64,000 nt of DNA, from the NCBI GenBank assembly GCA_029012365.1, contig JAQXLY010000054.1:1-64000 (forward strand), in the 5' to 3' direction. The notes beneath the pieces were generated by a model that saw only the letters and a program-made list of their open reading frames with translations, searched no databases and was not told the DNA's origin. Of the stretch, positions 53,256 through 62,632 are shown piece by piece; position 1 is the stretch's first letter, and the number at the start of each line of letters is the position of its first letter. Origin of the DNA: Lachnospiraceae bacterium. GTDB taxonomy: Bacteria > Bacillota > Clostridia > Lachnospirales > Lachnospiraceae. A program made the translations under genes and the position numbers.

Positions 53256-56200
53256 ATGATGAAGAACACCGGAAGAAGATTTATTGCAGCGTCTGTATTA
53301 GTATTGACGTTATTATCAGTAATGATTCCCGTATTGAACGCAAAACCGGAACAGGTACTCGGTGCAAACCAAATCTATGTGGAAGGACTCGGAAAGCTTA
53401 CCTATATGGGGTCTCACGGTGGGCAGGATGCCTATATGGATGAAAACAGGAACATGATAATACAGGGAAGCTTTCACCATAATCCAAATGCAACCTTATC
53501 CTATCATACCAGTGATTATTTTCTGACAGTGGATAAGACGTATGGTACTCCCAAAAATCAGAAATGTGTACCTGTACCTGTGACTCCTTACGGTGAGGAC
53601 AAGGTTGTAGGAAATGAAATAATCTGTTCCTTTATTATTCGCCGCAGTGACCTTGAAAGAGCTCTGGATGAGCTTTATGGAGACGGTGCGGCAAATGAAA
53701 GAGCACTTACGCCATATATAAGCTCACGTTTTATTTTAAAGAAACGAAATAATCCGGGTGAAGAATGGAGATATGATTACAGCAAATATTATGATTCCAA
53801 AGCCGATATACTTAAAGCTGCCAACTGGTCAGGAGAAACGGTACAGACCTTTGAATCCTGTTATGATACCCAGCTTACCTTTAATTTTGTTAAGTATAAC
53901 ATCACCATAAAAACAAACCCTGCCGAGGGTGGTACCGCATGGTGCGATAAGGATGATAATAAGGCATATGGCGGTGAAGATGTAAAGCTATATGCAAATC
54001 CGAATAAGAATTATAAATTCAGGGGCTGGACAGTAGAAAGTGGCGGTATGAGTATAACAAATGCAGGCAGTGCTGTTGATGCAGGCTTTAATATGCCAAA
54101 TATGAATGTAGTAGTAAGAGCAAATTTTGAATATGTCGCACCGCCACCGACAATAAAGCCTATAGCTACACCTACACCAAAACCACCCGTTGTAGTTCCC
54201 CCCGGAGTAATCGTCCCACCAACAGCTACACCAATACCGGTATATACTGTAACAATAAATTATAATAGTAATTGCGGCACTGCTTATAGTAGTACCGAGG
54301 CATGTTATGCCGGAGAAACCGTATATTTATATGCAAATGCCTATGAAGGGTACGATTTTGGCGGCTGGACAGTCACACAGGGCGGAACCTTAACGGGACT
54401 TAACAGAACAAGTGCCGAAACAAGCTTTGTTATGCCTAAAGGGAATGTTGTCATTAATGCCGGCTTTAGTGAGAGATATTTTCCGCCAGAAAATATAGAT
54501 TATTACTATAGAGATATTTATTACTATACAACGGATGCCGGATATACCATGAAACAGATTTATGGAAATGACGGTGCTCTGGCGGTTGGTTCCGACAGCA
54601 TCACAAACAGCTACTATACAAGACTGGACACCTATTATGATATATACTGGGAATCAAATAATACTGCATGGTATTATATCCCGTCAGGTACGAAAGCCCT
54701 CTATGTCCATCCATATGTATATAAGGGATACTATGTTGATACAGAGAGCATAAAATACATAACGGAGCTGACCTTTCCGGAAACTCTCGGTCCATATACC
54801 GTAACGAGTATCGGTGGTGGAACGAATAAGTACCGTACTCGCGATTCCATCAGGAGTGTTTCCGGTTATCCGATTGAAGTTGGTACTTTTGATAAAAATG
54901 GCTCTTATTCATATTACGATTACTACGGCTATACCGAATCGAACCCTTATTATCATTATAGTTGCACTTCCCGACATAATGCGCAGTATCACTATGGTGT
55001 TGTCGGCAACGGAGATATTACAAGTAAAAATACCATAAACCATTCATATTCTTCAGGCGGAAAATCTACTCATGAATACAGAGAAGAAGAAAAAAGCTAC
55101 TATGTGTATAACACTACCTTAAAATCCGTTACAATACCAAGTACGGTTACAATGATTGAAGATTATGCGTTTTACAACTGTCAGGCATTGGAAGAAGTAA
55201 AGGGCGGAGAAAATGTTACCGGTATCGGAAAATATGCCTTTGCTTGTGCAGAGACGAGAGACTATATAATAAGTGAGTATAAAACAGGGACTTACCTTCC
55301 CGAGTATTATGCTTACAATTATTATAAAAACGCAAATTACTATTATAACGACTCTACATCCAAAAATGTACCTACAGCAGCAATGATAAAGTGGAAGGAA
55401 AGTGTAAAAGTCCCGGACTATTGTGCTATGGCATCATTCCCAAGGTTAGGCGTTATTGGTAACTACAGCTTTTTCCTGAGAAATAATTTAAAATCGGTGG
55501 TACTGTCAAGTTCCGTATATCAAATCAATCAAAACGCATTTGCGGGATGTGAATTAGAATCCATAGAAATTCCGCGAGCAGACATAACGATTGAAAACGG
55601 TTTTGATTACATAGGAATTAACAGAGTAAGCTGTAATTACGGAGCAGCAGCCACACTCGGAACAAAGGGAGCTGTAGAGGATAAAACACAAATCATTACG
55701 GTACCGGAATCAAACGCAATGTCTTATGGACTGGAGCATGATAATTATTATGCGCTACGGGCAGGTCATAAGATAACGTACCATAAAAATGCTGCTCCTG
55801 CGGAAACATATTGCTCTACTGCCATGCTCCGGATAGTAGCCGAAGGTTATGTATTTACTGATACTATTTACGACAATATGTTTACGCCTCCTGCAGGAAT
55901 GAAATTCCTCGGCTGGACAACAAATGCCGACGGAAGCGGAGCAAAGTATTACCCCGGAGACATACTTAATGTAACAGCTCCGTTAAACCTCTATGCACAG
56001 TGGGGACCGAGTACAAAAACCATTAAATATTTACCGAATGGCGGAACGGGCTATATGGCTGAGGACGTATATCAAACTGCGGCGGCAATGGAAATAGTTA
56101 CATTAAAGGCGAACACTTTTACCCGAAGAGGATATGAGTTTGCCGGATGGAGCCTTGCTCCGAATCCGGGAGTAACGGATACCATTTTTTGGGACAAATC

Positions 56201-59200
56201 AAAAATTGCTCTTACGGTTGAAACTCTCACACTGTATGCACAATGGACTCCGATAACGTATACGGTGAAAGTCGGAACGGATGATTATCGTAATACAACA
56301 CAGGGCTTTGCCACATATACCATGCAGCTTGATAAGGAATTATCTCTCGGAATAAAGGCTGCGAAGACATATACGGTAAATTATGACATAAACAAGGATA
56401 TCTCCATGAGCACACAGCCGTTCTATGTCACCGTGCCGACTACTGAACATACGCGCGCTTCATTAGCATTTTCGGGCTGGCGTCTGTACGAAGATACAAA
56501 CGGAGACGGAAAAATCACTTTACCGGAGGATAAACATCTTGATACATTCAGGGCAAACACTACAGTAAAGAATCTTACCTCAAAAAAAGACGTTACGTTG
56601 TATATTTTTCCGTACTGGGGTGGAAGCGCATCCTATGTTAAATTACCGGAAATCACCTGTACAGGCTATGACCTGATTGGTTATACCTCCGGAACAGCCT
56701 ATGCTCCGGATACATTTGCTACGGAAGCACAGCTTTCAAATGCCGTAAAAAGTAATATTCTCGTTATGGCTCCGGTAGGAAGCGGTGCGAAATATCAGCC
56801 GAAAACAAACGGAGAGAATTTGTATGCTTATTACAGGCCAAAAGATTATAAGGTGGAGCTGGTTGTTGATATTCCGGGAGCTAAGCCGGGTGACATTATT
56901 CAAAACCAGTCGGCGGTCACTATGACCTTTGATGAAATAATCCCGAATGTACAGCCGCCGGAATCTTCCCACTATATCTTTTTTGGGTATTATACGGAGC
57001 CGGGCGGAAAAGGAAGGAAGTACTATGATGAAAGAGGTATCGGATTAAAGGAATGGAAGGAGGAGGAGGAGAGTGTAACAAAGCTCTATGCACACATGAT
57101 ATCGGAGGTAACGGTTAAGCTTTGTGGCAGAGGCGCCACAAAGCAGGAGCAGATGAGCGTTGTAATGACATATGATAAGACAGGACCGGATGTGATTCCA
57201 CCGGAAAAGACGGGCTATAAATTTAAGGGGTATTATACAAAGACAAGAGGAAACGGGACAAAATACTTTGATGAGAACGGTAAAGGCGCAACGGTATGGA
57301 CAGAAACCGACGTAGATACCCTGTATGCGTGTTGGGAACAGAACCCGGTTGAACTGCCGGACAAGGATGCTACCGGTGTACCGGAAGCAGAACCCGGAGA
57401 AAGAGTACAAATACGGGCGGAGCGGAAGGAAAGCGAGGTAGAGATATACGCGGATGATTATAATGCTTTAACAGATGCCTATACAGATGCCGGACCGTAC
57501 CTTGTTTCAGATATTGTGTCGGACGGAAGGCTGGAGGCAGCAGGAGGCATCCCTTCCGTCGAAAATGTGGCAATGCGGGCAAAAACGGGAGCATGGATGT
57601 TTTTTTGTACACTGGAAAAAAAGAGCGGCATAGATATGATACCGGCATATGTTACCGTGCCGTACCGTATTCAGTATGAAAACTCGGAGGATGAGTCTCT
57701 GGTAATCAGTGAGGTGCGGAGCGAAACCGTAACGGTTATGGTGCCGAAGGCATGGTCTTATTGGATTGTGGAGGAAGGAGGACTATATTATCCGGAGAAG
57801 GTCTTCGTGGAGAATGAGGCCTTGAAGGACAAAAGAGAAGAGCTTTTTGTTGCATGGGATACGGAGGACGCGGTAAAGAAGCCTTCGTATCAGCGTGGGA
57901 TTTACGGAGAAAAGGAGGAGCATCTTGCATGGAGACACGTTGACGGAAACGGAATGCCGTGTCTTGAGATATGGATTGACAAAGAACAATATATCATCTC
58001 AAATGTTCCGGATACAGAGCCGGAGGTGGAAGATTATTTATCGGTTGTGGCATACAATGCGGCATGGGCGGATAAGACACAGTTTGAAGCAAGAAGTGAT
58101 TTACTTGCCGTGGACGGAATAGCAGTGCTTTCGGATGCATGGTCGGGGGAAGGAAACGGTGCTGCACCTGATACGGAAGGTGTGGATAAAATACGGCAGG
58201 CTATCCCGGAGACCGTATACTCCCAGATTTATAAGGGCGGGATTTCTTTAGCTGTAACGGCAAAGAACGGACGTTATGAATCAAAAGCAGTGGTAAAATA
58301 TGTGGCAGCTGAAAAGAATGAAGGAAGAAATATAGAGCAGGCTGTGACATGGGTCAACGAGATAAATATTCATACGCCGGTAGTTTGTATTCCGGAATTG
58401 TGTGCAAAGCACGATGGGATGTACCAGTGTGAAGAACTTCCGGAAGAAAGTACGGTGCTTGTTCTGGATGAGGAAGGAGTTCACTCGGATTTTACGCTGC
58501 ACATAAGTAATACCGGATATCATTGCGATAAACAGGGGTACGGAACAAGGTCTTATACAAAGTATCTGGCCGTGAAGGCTGGAACGGAGCAAAATGAAGT
58601 GAATTTCCCGTTTGACGTATGGATGGATGTTGGAAATGATAAGGAAAAAGAAAATGATGTTCTTCTTGATAAGGAAACATGGTATACACTTGGCACAGAA
58701 ACACAGAGGTTTTATGTACCGTTTTGGACTACGGAGGGGGTATATGATATTAAGGTACGCTCTGTAGCAGTGAATGTGACAGCGGACGCAGACAAAACGG
58801 AGAGATTGAGAAATTCTGTGACGGAGCATTATGTGGCGGTAAATCAGGTACAGGTGTATATTACCGGACGGCTTTATGATTTTACGGTATATAACGTTTC
58901 CGGGACTTCTGCATGGAAGGAAGCGGGAGAGGGAGCCGTTTATACGGTAGGAGTAAAAAATAAAGAACAGGATAGCCGGACTACACTTCCGCTTCGTACC
59001 GGGGTGCATCCGAAATATAGAAATGCAGGAGGCTTACCTGCCGGAGGTTCTTTTTCGTTCCGGTTAAAAAGTGTAGGCAGCTTTTTTGAGAACGGGACGA
59101 AGCTGACGATTTATCCTATATTTCTTCTGTTAACAAAGGAGGGACGAATCCCGGCAGATGTGTATTTTGAGGAAGAAACCGACCGTGGAGTATTTTTAAA

Positions 59201-59630
59201 AAAATGGAATCATACAGAGTATGCCTGTCAGCTTTTTGCAGAAACAGATTCCGTAGCAGGGAAGGATACGGCACTCAGAGACTGGTACGGAACCTTTTCT
59301 CTGCCGGATGCCCTGTATATTGCCGAATACGGAACAGATGTTTTGGGGTATCAGAAGCGGTATGGGCTTAGCTTTACGGAGGAGTTCTGGATTTACGAAG
59401 AACGGCTGCTGCTTCAATTTGAGATTCGGATCGAAAATAAAAAGGGTGAGGTGTTGTATTACGGAAAAATACCGGAGAGAATAAAAAATAATATCTGGTG
59501 TACGGAAGCCGGTGCAGGAGAGCGTGCCGACAGTGCAGGAATGCGGTATGAAATCCGGGGCGGTGAAGTGGCGGTAATTTATCCGGGAGAAAGTGCGGCA
59601 GGGGATTACACCGTTCACGGAATCTATTAG
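53256..59630 (+). CDS. Giant secreted repeat protein with InlB-type and leucine-rich repeats
   Basis: 2124 residues, ATG at 53256 or the adjacent 53259, after GGAGGAAG. A basic signal peptide with a hydrophobic core and possible cut near residue 37. Then a unique region; a divergent InlB-type repeat (NPAEGGTAWCDKDDNKAYGG then YKFRGWTVESGG, about 210-300); a Pro linker; a second copy (CGTAYSSTEACYAGETVYLY then FGGWTVTQGG); a tyrosine-rich part (about 400-650); a BspA-like leucine-rich repeat (LKSVTIPSTVTMIEDYAFYN); and Listeria-Bacteroides repeats (GYEFAGWSLAPNPG, MKFLGWTTNADGSG) to about 1370. The last 700 residues are unlike the repeats. No LPxTG, SLH or GW anchor is seen, so it is either released or held by an unknown C-terminal mode. 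Confidence 0.85.
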   Translation: MMKNTGRRFIAASVLVLTLLSVMIPVLNAKPEQVLGANQIYVEGLGKLTYMGSHGGQDAYMDENRNMIIQGSFHHNPNATLSYHTSDYFLTVDKTYGTPKNQKCVPVPVTPYGEDKVVGNEIICSFIIRRSDLERALDELYGDGAANERALTPYISSRFILKKRNNPGEEWRYDYSKYYDSKADILKAANWSGETVQTFESCYDTQLTFNFVKYNITIKTNPAEGGTAWCDKDDNKAYGGEDVKLYANPNKNYKFRGWTVESGGMSITNAGSAVDAGFNMPNMNVVVRANFEYVAPPPTIKPIATPTPKPPVVVPPGVIVPPTATPIPVYTVTINYNSNCGTAYSSTEACYAGETVYLYANAYEGYDFGGWTVTQGGTLTGLNRTSAETSFVMPKGNVVINAGFSERYFPPENIDYYYRDIYYYTTDAGYTMKQIYGNDGALAVGSDSITNSYYTRLDTYYDIYWESNNTAWYYIPSGTKALYVHPYVYKGYYVDTESIKYITELTFPETLGPYTVTSIGGGTNKYRTRDSIRSVSGYPIEVGTFDKNGSYSYYDYYGYTESNPYYHYSCTSRHNAQYHYGVVGNGDITSKNTINHSYSSGGKSTHEYREEEKSYYVYNTTLKSVTIPSTVTMIEDYAFYNCQALEEVKGGENVTGIGKYAFACAETRDYIISEYKTGTYLPEYYAYNYYKNANYYYNDSTSKNVPTAAMIKWKESVKVPDYCAMASFPRLGVIGNYSFFLRNNLKSVVLSSSVYQINQNAFAGCELESIEIPRADITIENGFDYIGINRVSCNYGAAATLGTKGAVEDKTQIITVPESNAMSYGLEHDNYYALRAGHKITYHKNAAPAETYCSTAMLRIVAEGYVFTDTIYDNMFTPPAGMKFLGWTTNADGSGAKYYPGDILNVTAPLNLYAQWGPSTKTIKYLPNGGTGYMAEDVYQTAAAMEIVTLKANTFTRRGYEFAGWSLAPNPGVTDTIFWDKSKIALTVETLTLYAQWTPITYTVKVGTDDYRNTTQGFATYTMQLDKELSLGIKAAKTYTVNYDINKDISMSTQPFYVTVPTTEHTRASLAFSGWRLYEDTNGDGKITLPEDKHLDTFRANTTVKNLTSKKDVTLYIFPYWGGSASYVKLPEITCTGYDLIGYTSGTAYAPDTFATEAQLSNAVKSNILVMAPVGSGAKYQPKTNGENLYAYYRPKDYKVELVVDIPGAKPGDIIQNQSAVTMTFDEIIPNVQPPESSHYIFFGYYTEPGGKGRKYYDERGIGLKEWKEEEESVTKLYAHMISEVTVKLCGRGATKQEQMSVVMTYDKTGPDVIPPEKTGYKFKGYYTKTRGNGTKYFDENGKGATVWTETDVDTLYACWEQNPVELPDKDATGVPEAEPGERVQIRAERKESEVEIYADDYNALTDAYTDAGPYLVSDIVSDGRLEAAGGIPSVENVAMRAKTGAWMFFCTLEKKSGIDMIPAYVTVPYRIQYENSEDESLVISEVRSETVTVMVPKAWSYWIVEEGGLYYPEKVFVENEALKDKREELFVAWDTEDAVKKPSYQRGIYGEKEEHLAWRHVDGNGMPCLEIWIDKEQYIISNVPDTEPEVEDYLSVVAYNAAWADKTQFEARSDLLAVDGIAVLSDAWSGEGNGAAPDTEGVDKIRQAIPETVYSQIYKGGISLAVTAKNGRYESKAVVKYVAAEKNEGRNIEQAVTWVNEINIHTPVVCIPELCAKHDGMYQCEELPEESTVLVLDEEGVHSDFTLHISNTGYHCDKQGYGTRSYTKYLAVKAGTEQNEVNFPFDVWMDVGNDKEKENDVLLDKETWYTLGTETQRFYVPFWTTEGVYDIKVRSVAVNVTADADKTERLRNSVTEHYVAVNQVQVYITGRLYDFTVYNVSGTSAWKEAGEGAVYTVGVKNKEQDSRTTLPLRTGVHPKYRNAGGLPAGGSFSFRLKSVGSFFENGTKLTIYPIFLLLTKEGRIPADVYFEEETDRGVFLKKWNHTEYACQLFAETDSVAGKDTALRDWYGTFSLPDALYIAEYGTDVLGYQKRYGLSFTEEFWIYEERLLLQFEIRIENKKGEVLYYGKIPERIKNNIWCTEAGAGERADSAGMRYEIRGGEVAVIYPGESAAGDYTVHGIY

Positions 59631-59637
59631 AAATAGC

Positions 59638-59749
59638 AAAGGGGTGTCGTGCGAACCGCGTGACCCCTTTGTGACATCAGAAATAAAGAAAAAGAGGCTG
59701 GGGAACAGCCTCTTTTTCCGAGTGATATGCTATGAGGAACATATCACTC
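59638..59749 (+). terminator. Three consecutive hairpins ending the giant gene
   Basis: AAAGGGGT/ACCCCTTT (59638-59645, 59663-59670); AAAGAGGCTG/CAGCCTCTTTTT (59691-59700, 59706-59717), a standard terminator with T run; and GAGTGATATG/CATATCACTC (59720-59729, 59740-59749), a perfect 10-bp stem with no T run that may instead be an operator. The remaining gap to 60009 holds only the promoter at 59897. Confidence 0.75.
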
Positions 59750-59896
59750 AACGTATAATAGGGTGGGAGTAGAAAGTGTTTTATCACTATCCGAAAATTA
59801 ATATATCATGTGGTTGTGAACAAAATATGGATAAAATGTAAACAAATTATGAACGGAAAAACGGAGAGAAAAATGCAGCGGAAAAAGGAGTTTTTC

Positions 59897-59925
59897 TTGC
59901 TTTCACGGCTTGAAAAACGTATAAT
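59897..59925 (+). promoter_or_regulatory. Sigma-A promoter of the ThrE operon
   Basis: TTGCTT (59897-59902), a 17-bp spacer and TATAAT (59920-59925). Confidence 0.7.
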
Positions 59926-60008
59926 GATAGTAGTTTGGTGACAGGCTATTTGGGATATGTCTTATTTGTCCAAAGATAAGTCGGATGTGTTATGCGGAAA
60001 GGAATGTT

Positions 60009-60782
60009 ATGGATTACAGGCTATTGGCGGATATCGCAATGTTAGCGGGAGAGATTATGCTGCAGGGAGGAGCGGAAACGTACCGGGTGGAGGATACCAT
60101 GCAGAGAATTTTAAATACATCCGGTGCGGAAAAGACAGAGGTACTGGTTATTTCCACTGCTTTAATGATAACGATAGACGACCCTTCTGTTGCAACAATC
60201 AGTAAGATGATGCGGATAACGACCAGAGGAACGAATCTCGGAGATATTTGCGATGTAAATGCTTTATCACGTAAATTTTGTAATGGTGAAATTACACCGG
60301 AGGAAATGTATGAGGAGTTAAAAAAGCTTGGTGAAAGAAAGCTGTATTCACCTGCGGTTTCTTATTTGTGTACGGTAGTAACGGTAGTGATGTTTTCTAT
60401 GCTTCTCGGAGGAAATGCTACAGACGCTTTGTTTGCGGGTGTGTCGGCACTGATTATGGTATTGTTCCGCGTGCTGTTTGAAAAGCGTGGGTTAAACCGG
60501 TTTATGCATCATATGGTGGCACTTGCCTGTGCAACATTTTTGCTGACGGTATCACAGGCATTGTCCCATGTGAATATAAATATGGAGCTGGTTGTTGCGG
60601 GAACTGCCATGCCGTTACTTCCGGGAGTTGCAATCACGAATGCCATAAGAGATATTTTACAGGGAGATTATATTTCCGGTGCGGCACGTGTGACGGAGGC
60701 GATTGTACGCGCGGTATCCTGTGCTGTGGGAATCGGTATCGGACTTTACCTCGGAAATCTGGTGACAGGGGGTGTGCTATGA
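60009..60782 (+). CDS. Threonine/serine exporter, N-terminal (ThrE DUF1212) subunit
   Basis: 257 residues from ATG 60009 (GGAAAGGA upstream, 59998-60005). The ThrE N-domain shows MLAGEIMLQGGAETYRVEDT and MQRIL, with the conserved cytoplasmic stretch and the IMITIDDPS beta part, then five membrane segments in the C-terminal half (from about 110; for example YLCTVVTVVMFSMLLGG). In corynebacteria ThrE is one protein; in Clostridia it is split in two. Four bases overlap with its partner gene. It probably exports threonine and serine. Confidence 0.9.
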   Translation: MDYRLLADIAMLAGEIMLQGGAETYRVEDTMQRILNTSGAEKTEVLVISTALMITIDDPSVATISKMMRITTRGTNLGDICDVNALSRKFCNGEITPEEMYEELKKLGERKLYSPAVSYLCTVVTVVMFSMLLGGNATDALFAGVSALIMVLFRVLFEKRGLNRFMHHMVALACATFLLTVSQALSHVNINMELVVAGTAMPLLPGVAITNAIRDILQGDYISGAARVTEAIVRAVSCAVGIGIGLYLGNLVTGGVL

Positions 60783-61219
60783 GTCCGTTTGAAATTTTGT
60801 TTCAGGTGGGTAGTGCTTTTTTTGGTGTTATTACGCTGGCGGTGCTGTTTCAGGTGCCGCGAAAGTATTTGCTATTTGCCGGAATTACCGGAGCAGGCGG
60901 GTGGTTTGCAGAGCTGATTATGATGGAACTGACCGAATCACCGGTTCTTGCTTCGTTTTCAGCGGCCTTTTTTGTAGCGGTGCTCTCACAGGTGCTTGCA
61001 AGAATACGGAAGGCTCCGGTTACAGTGTACCTTGTTACGGGGATACTTCCGCTTGTTCCGGGAGTCGGTATGTACCGTATGGTGTACTACCTTTTGCAGG
61101 AAAACAATGAGTATGCGTCCTATTATTTTTCATATACGTTACAGGTAGCGGGAATGATTGCACTTGCCATTTTTGTGGTAGATTCATTTTTCAGGGTATT
61201 TTATCGGAAGAGAAAGTGA
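60779..61219 (+). CDS. Threonine/serine exporter, C-terminal (DUF3815) subunit
   Basis: 146 residues, four or five membrane segments: FQVGSAFFGVITLAVLFQVP, LLFAGITGAGGWFAEL, VTGILPLVPGVGMYRMVYYL and a last one before the basic end (RVFYRKRK). The ILPLVPGxxxYR motif is diagnostic of the ThrE_2 half. Its start overlaps the previous stop (ATGA). Both parts should form one transporter. Confidence 0.9.
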   Translation: MSPFEILFQVGSAFFGVITLAVLFQVPRKYLLFAGITGAGGWFAELIMMELTESPVLASFSAAFFVAVLSQVLARIRKAPVTVYLVTGILPLVPGVGMYRMVYYLLQENNEYASYYFSYTLQVAGMIALAIFVVDSFFRVFYRKRK

Positions 61220-61229
61220 GGAAGACATT

Positions 61230-61826
61230 ATGCGTATCGGCTTGTTACGCCATTTTAAAGTGGATTGTCCGCATAAAAGGATGATGACATCGGAGGAGTT
61301 CAGAGAGTGGTCGGAGAAGTACGAGCACTCCGGAATCCTGAAAAAGCATGTGGAAATGTACGGAATTAAGTGGGATATCTGTTATTCCAGTGATATTCCG
61401 CGTGCGGTTGCAACAGCAAAGGAGGTGTACAGCGGCAATATTTATGTGGACAAGCTGTTGCGTGAGGTGGATAATGCACCTTTTATCCATACGGAACGTC
61501 TCAGACTTCCGTTTGTGCTGTGGCATATTTGCGGAAGATTCGCATGGTATTTTAAGTCAAAGAGCCAGCCGGAGAGCATTGTAGGTACAAAAAAACGTAT
61601 CCGTGCCTTTTTACGGTCAATTGACTGGTCACAGGAAAATATTTTAATTGTCTGTCACGGTTTTATGATGTTTAATATATGTCTGGAGCTGTTTAAGCTT
61701 GGCTTTCAGGGGACAAAGCTCCGCAGGGTAAGAAACGGTATCCTGTATCAGTATGTAGGACAACGCCCGCAATTTTCACAGAAAGAGCGAAACGAAAAGC
61801 GCAGTTATACGCGGCTGCCACGCTGA
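61230..61826 (+). CDS. Histidine phosphatase superfamily protein
   Basis: 198 residues. MRIGLLRHFKVDCPHKRM carries the RH dyad of the catalytic loop (R7-H8); SSDIPRAVATAKEVY is the second conserved Arg region, and LIVCHGFMMFNIC the late His. The phosphoglycerate-mutase-like fold dephosphorylates small phosphoesters or proteins. It starts 10 bp after the ThrE gene and is likely in the same transcript. A basic tail (KERNEKRSYTRLPR) is unusual. Substrate unknown. Confidence 0.85.
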   Translation: MRIGLLRHFKVDCPHKRMMTSEEFREWSEKYEHSGILKKHVEMYGIKWDICYSSDIPRAVATAKEVYSGNIYVDKLLREVDNAPFIHTERLRLPFVLWHICGRFAWYFKSKSQPESIVGTKKRIRAFLRSIDWSQENILIVCHGFMMFNICLELFKLGFQGTKLRRVRNGILYQYVGQRPQFSQKERNEKRSYTRLPR

Positions 61827-61841
61827 TACAAAGGAGAGAGT

Positions 61842-62321
61842 ATGAGAATCACGGTTGTTTGTGTAGGAAAGATAAAAGAGAGGTTTTTCTCGGATGCCAT
61901 AAAGGAGTATGAGAAGCGGCTTAGCCGGTATTGTAAGCTCTCGGTTACAGAGGTGCCGGATGAGAAGACGCCGGACGGAGCATCCGAAGCACTGGAGGAG
62001 CAGATTAAGAAAAAGGAAGGCGAGCGCATCTTAAAGGCAATTCCGGAGGGAGCGTATGTGATTGCTCTGGCTATAGAAGGTAAGCAGCTTTCCAGTGAAG
62101 AGCTTGCAGAGTTTGTGGAGCGTCTCGGAGTAGGAGGAACCAGCCACATTGTGTTTATTATCGGTGGTTCGCTGGGGCTTGCGAAGGAAGTGTTACAGAG
62201 AGCGGATTATTTGCTCAGCTTTTCGAGGATGACCTTTCCGCACCAGCTCATGCGGGTGGTGCTTCTGGAGCAGCTGTACCGAGCGTATAGGATTATAAAC
62301 GGGGAACCGTATCATAAGTGA
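61842..62321 (+). CDS. rlmH: 23S rRNA pseudouridine-1915 N3-methyltransferase
   Basis: 159 residues, the normal RlmH length. [20 protein letters not shown] begins the SPOUT fold; [20 protein letters not shown] is the SAM-binding knot with the Gly-rich loop, and the conserved C-terminus is [20 protein letters not shown] followed by [11 protein letters not shown]. It methylates helix 69 of 23S rRNA on the intact ribosome. Its stop overlaps the gatC region by a few bases, and the group continues into gatCA. Confidence 0.95.
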   Translation: MRITVVCVGKIKERFFSDAIKEYEKRLSRYCKLSVTEVPDEKTPDGASEALEEQIKKKEGERILKAIPEGAYVIALAIEGKQLSSEELAEFVERLGVGGTSHIVFIIGGSLGLAKEVLQRADYLLSFSRMTFPHQLMRVVLLEQLYRAYRIINGEPYHK

Positions 62322-62332
62322 GGATAAAATAT

Positions 62333-62620
62333 ATGGCAAAGATTGATGCTGCGACAATAGAGAAGCTGGAGATTCTTTCAAAGCTTACCTTGTCAGGTGA
62401 GGAGAAGAGAAAGGCTGCGGAGGAATTAGAAAAGCTGCTTTCTTATATGGAAAAAGTAAATGAGCCCGATACGGACGGAGTGGCTCCTCTTTTGCATAGC
62501 GAGTCGGAGAAAAATGGATTTCGTGAGGATGAAGCCGGCAATCCGAACGGCAGGGAGGCTTTGCTTGCCAATGCCCCCGTACAAAAGGACGGGCAGATTG
62601 TCGTGCCGAAAACCGTGTAA
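62333..62620 (+). CDS. gatC: Asp/Glu-tRNA amidotransferase subunit C
   Basis: 95 residues from ATG 62333 (GAGGA upstream); a GTG at 62318 would add five residues. MAKIDAATIEKLEILSKLTL and the C-terminal REDEAGNPNGREALLANAP are typical GatC: a helical N-terminus and a loop that wraps GatA. Needed for Gln-tRNA(Gln) and possibly Asn-tRNA(Asn) formation where glutaminyl-tRNA synthetase is absent. Its stop is 12 bp before gatA. Confidence 0.92.
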   Translation: MAKIDAATIEKLEILSKLTLSGEEKRKAAEELEKLLSYMEKVNEPDTDGVAPLLHSESEKNGFREDEAGNPNGREALLANAPVQKDGQIVVPKTV

Positions 62621-62632
62621 GGAGGGGTGGTT

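Noticed and set aside
58281-59009. 242-codon minus-strand frame
   Set aside because: Shadow of the giant protein gene, rich in Ile/Tyr/Arg and without a ribosome site.
57400-59630. Cell-wall sorting signal at the end of the giant protein
   Set aside because: There is no LPxTG-like motif, hydrophobic tail or basic end; the last residues are DYTVHGIY.
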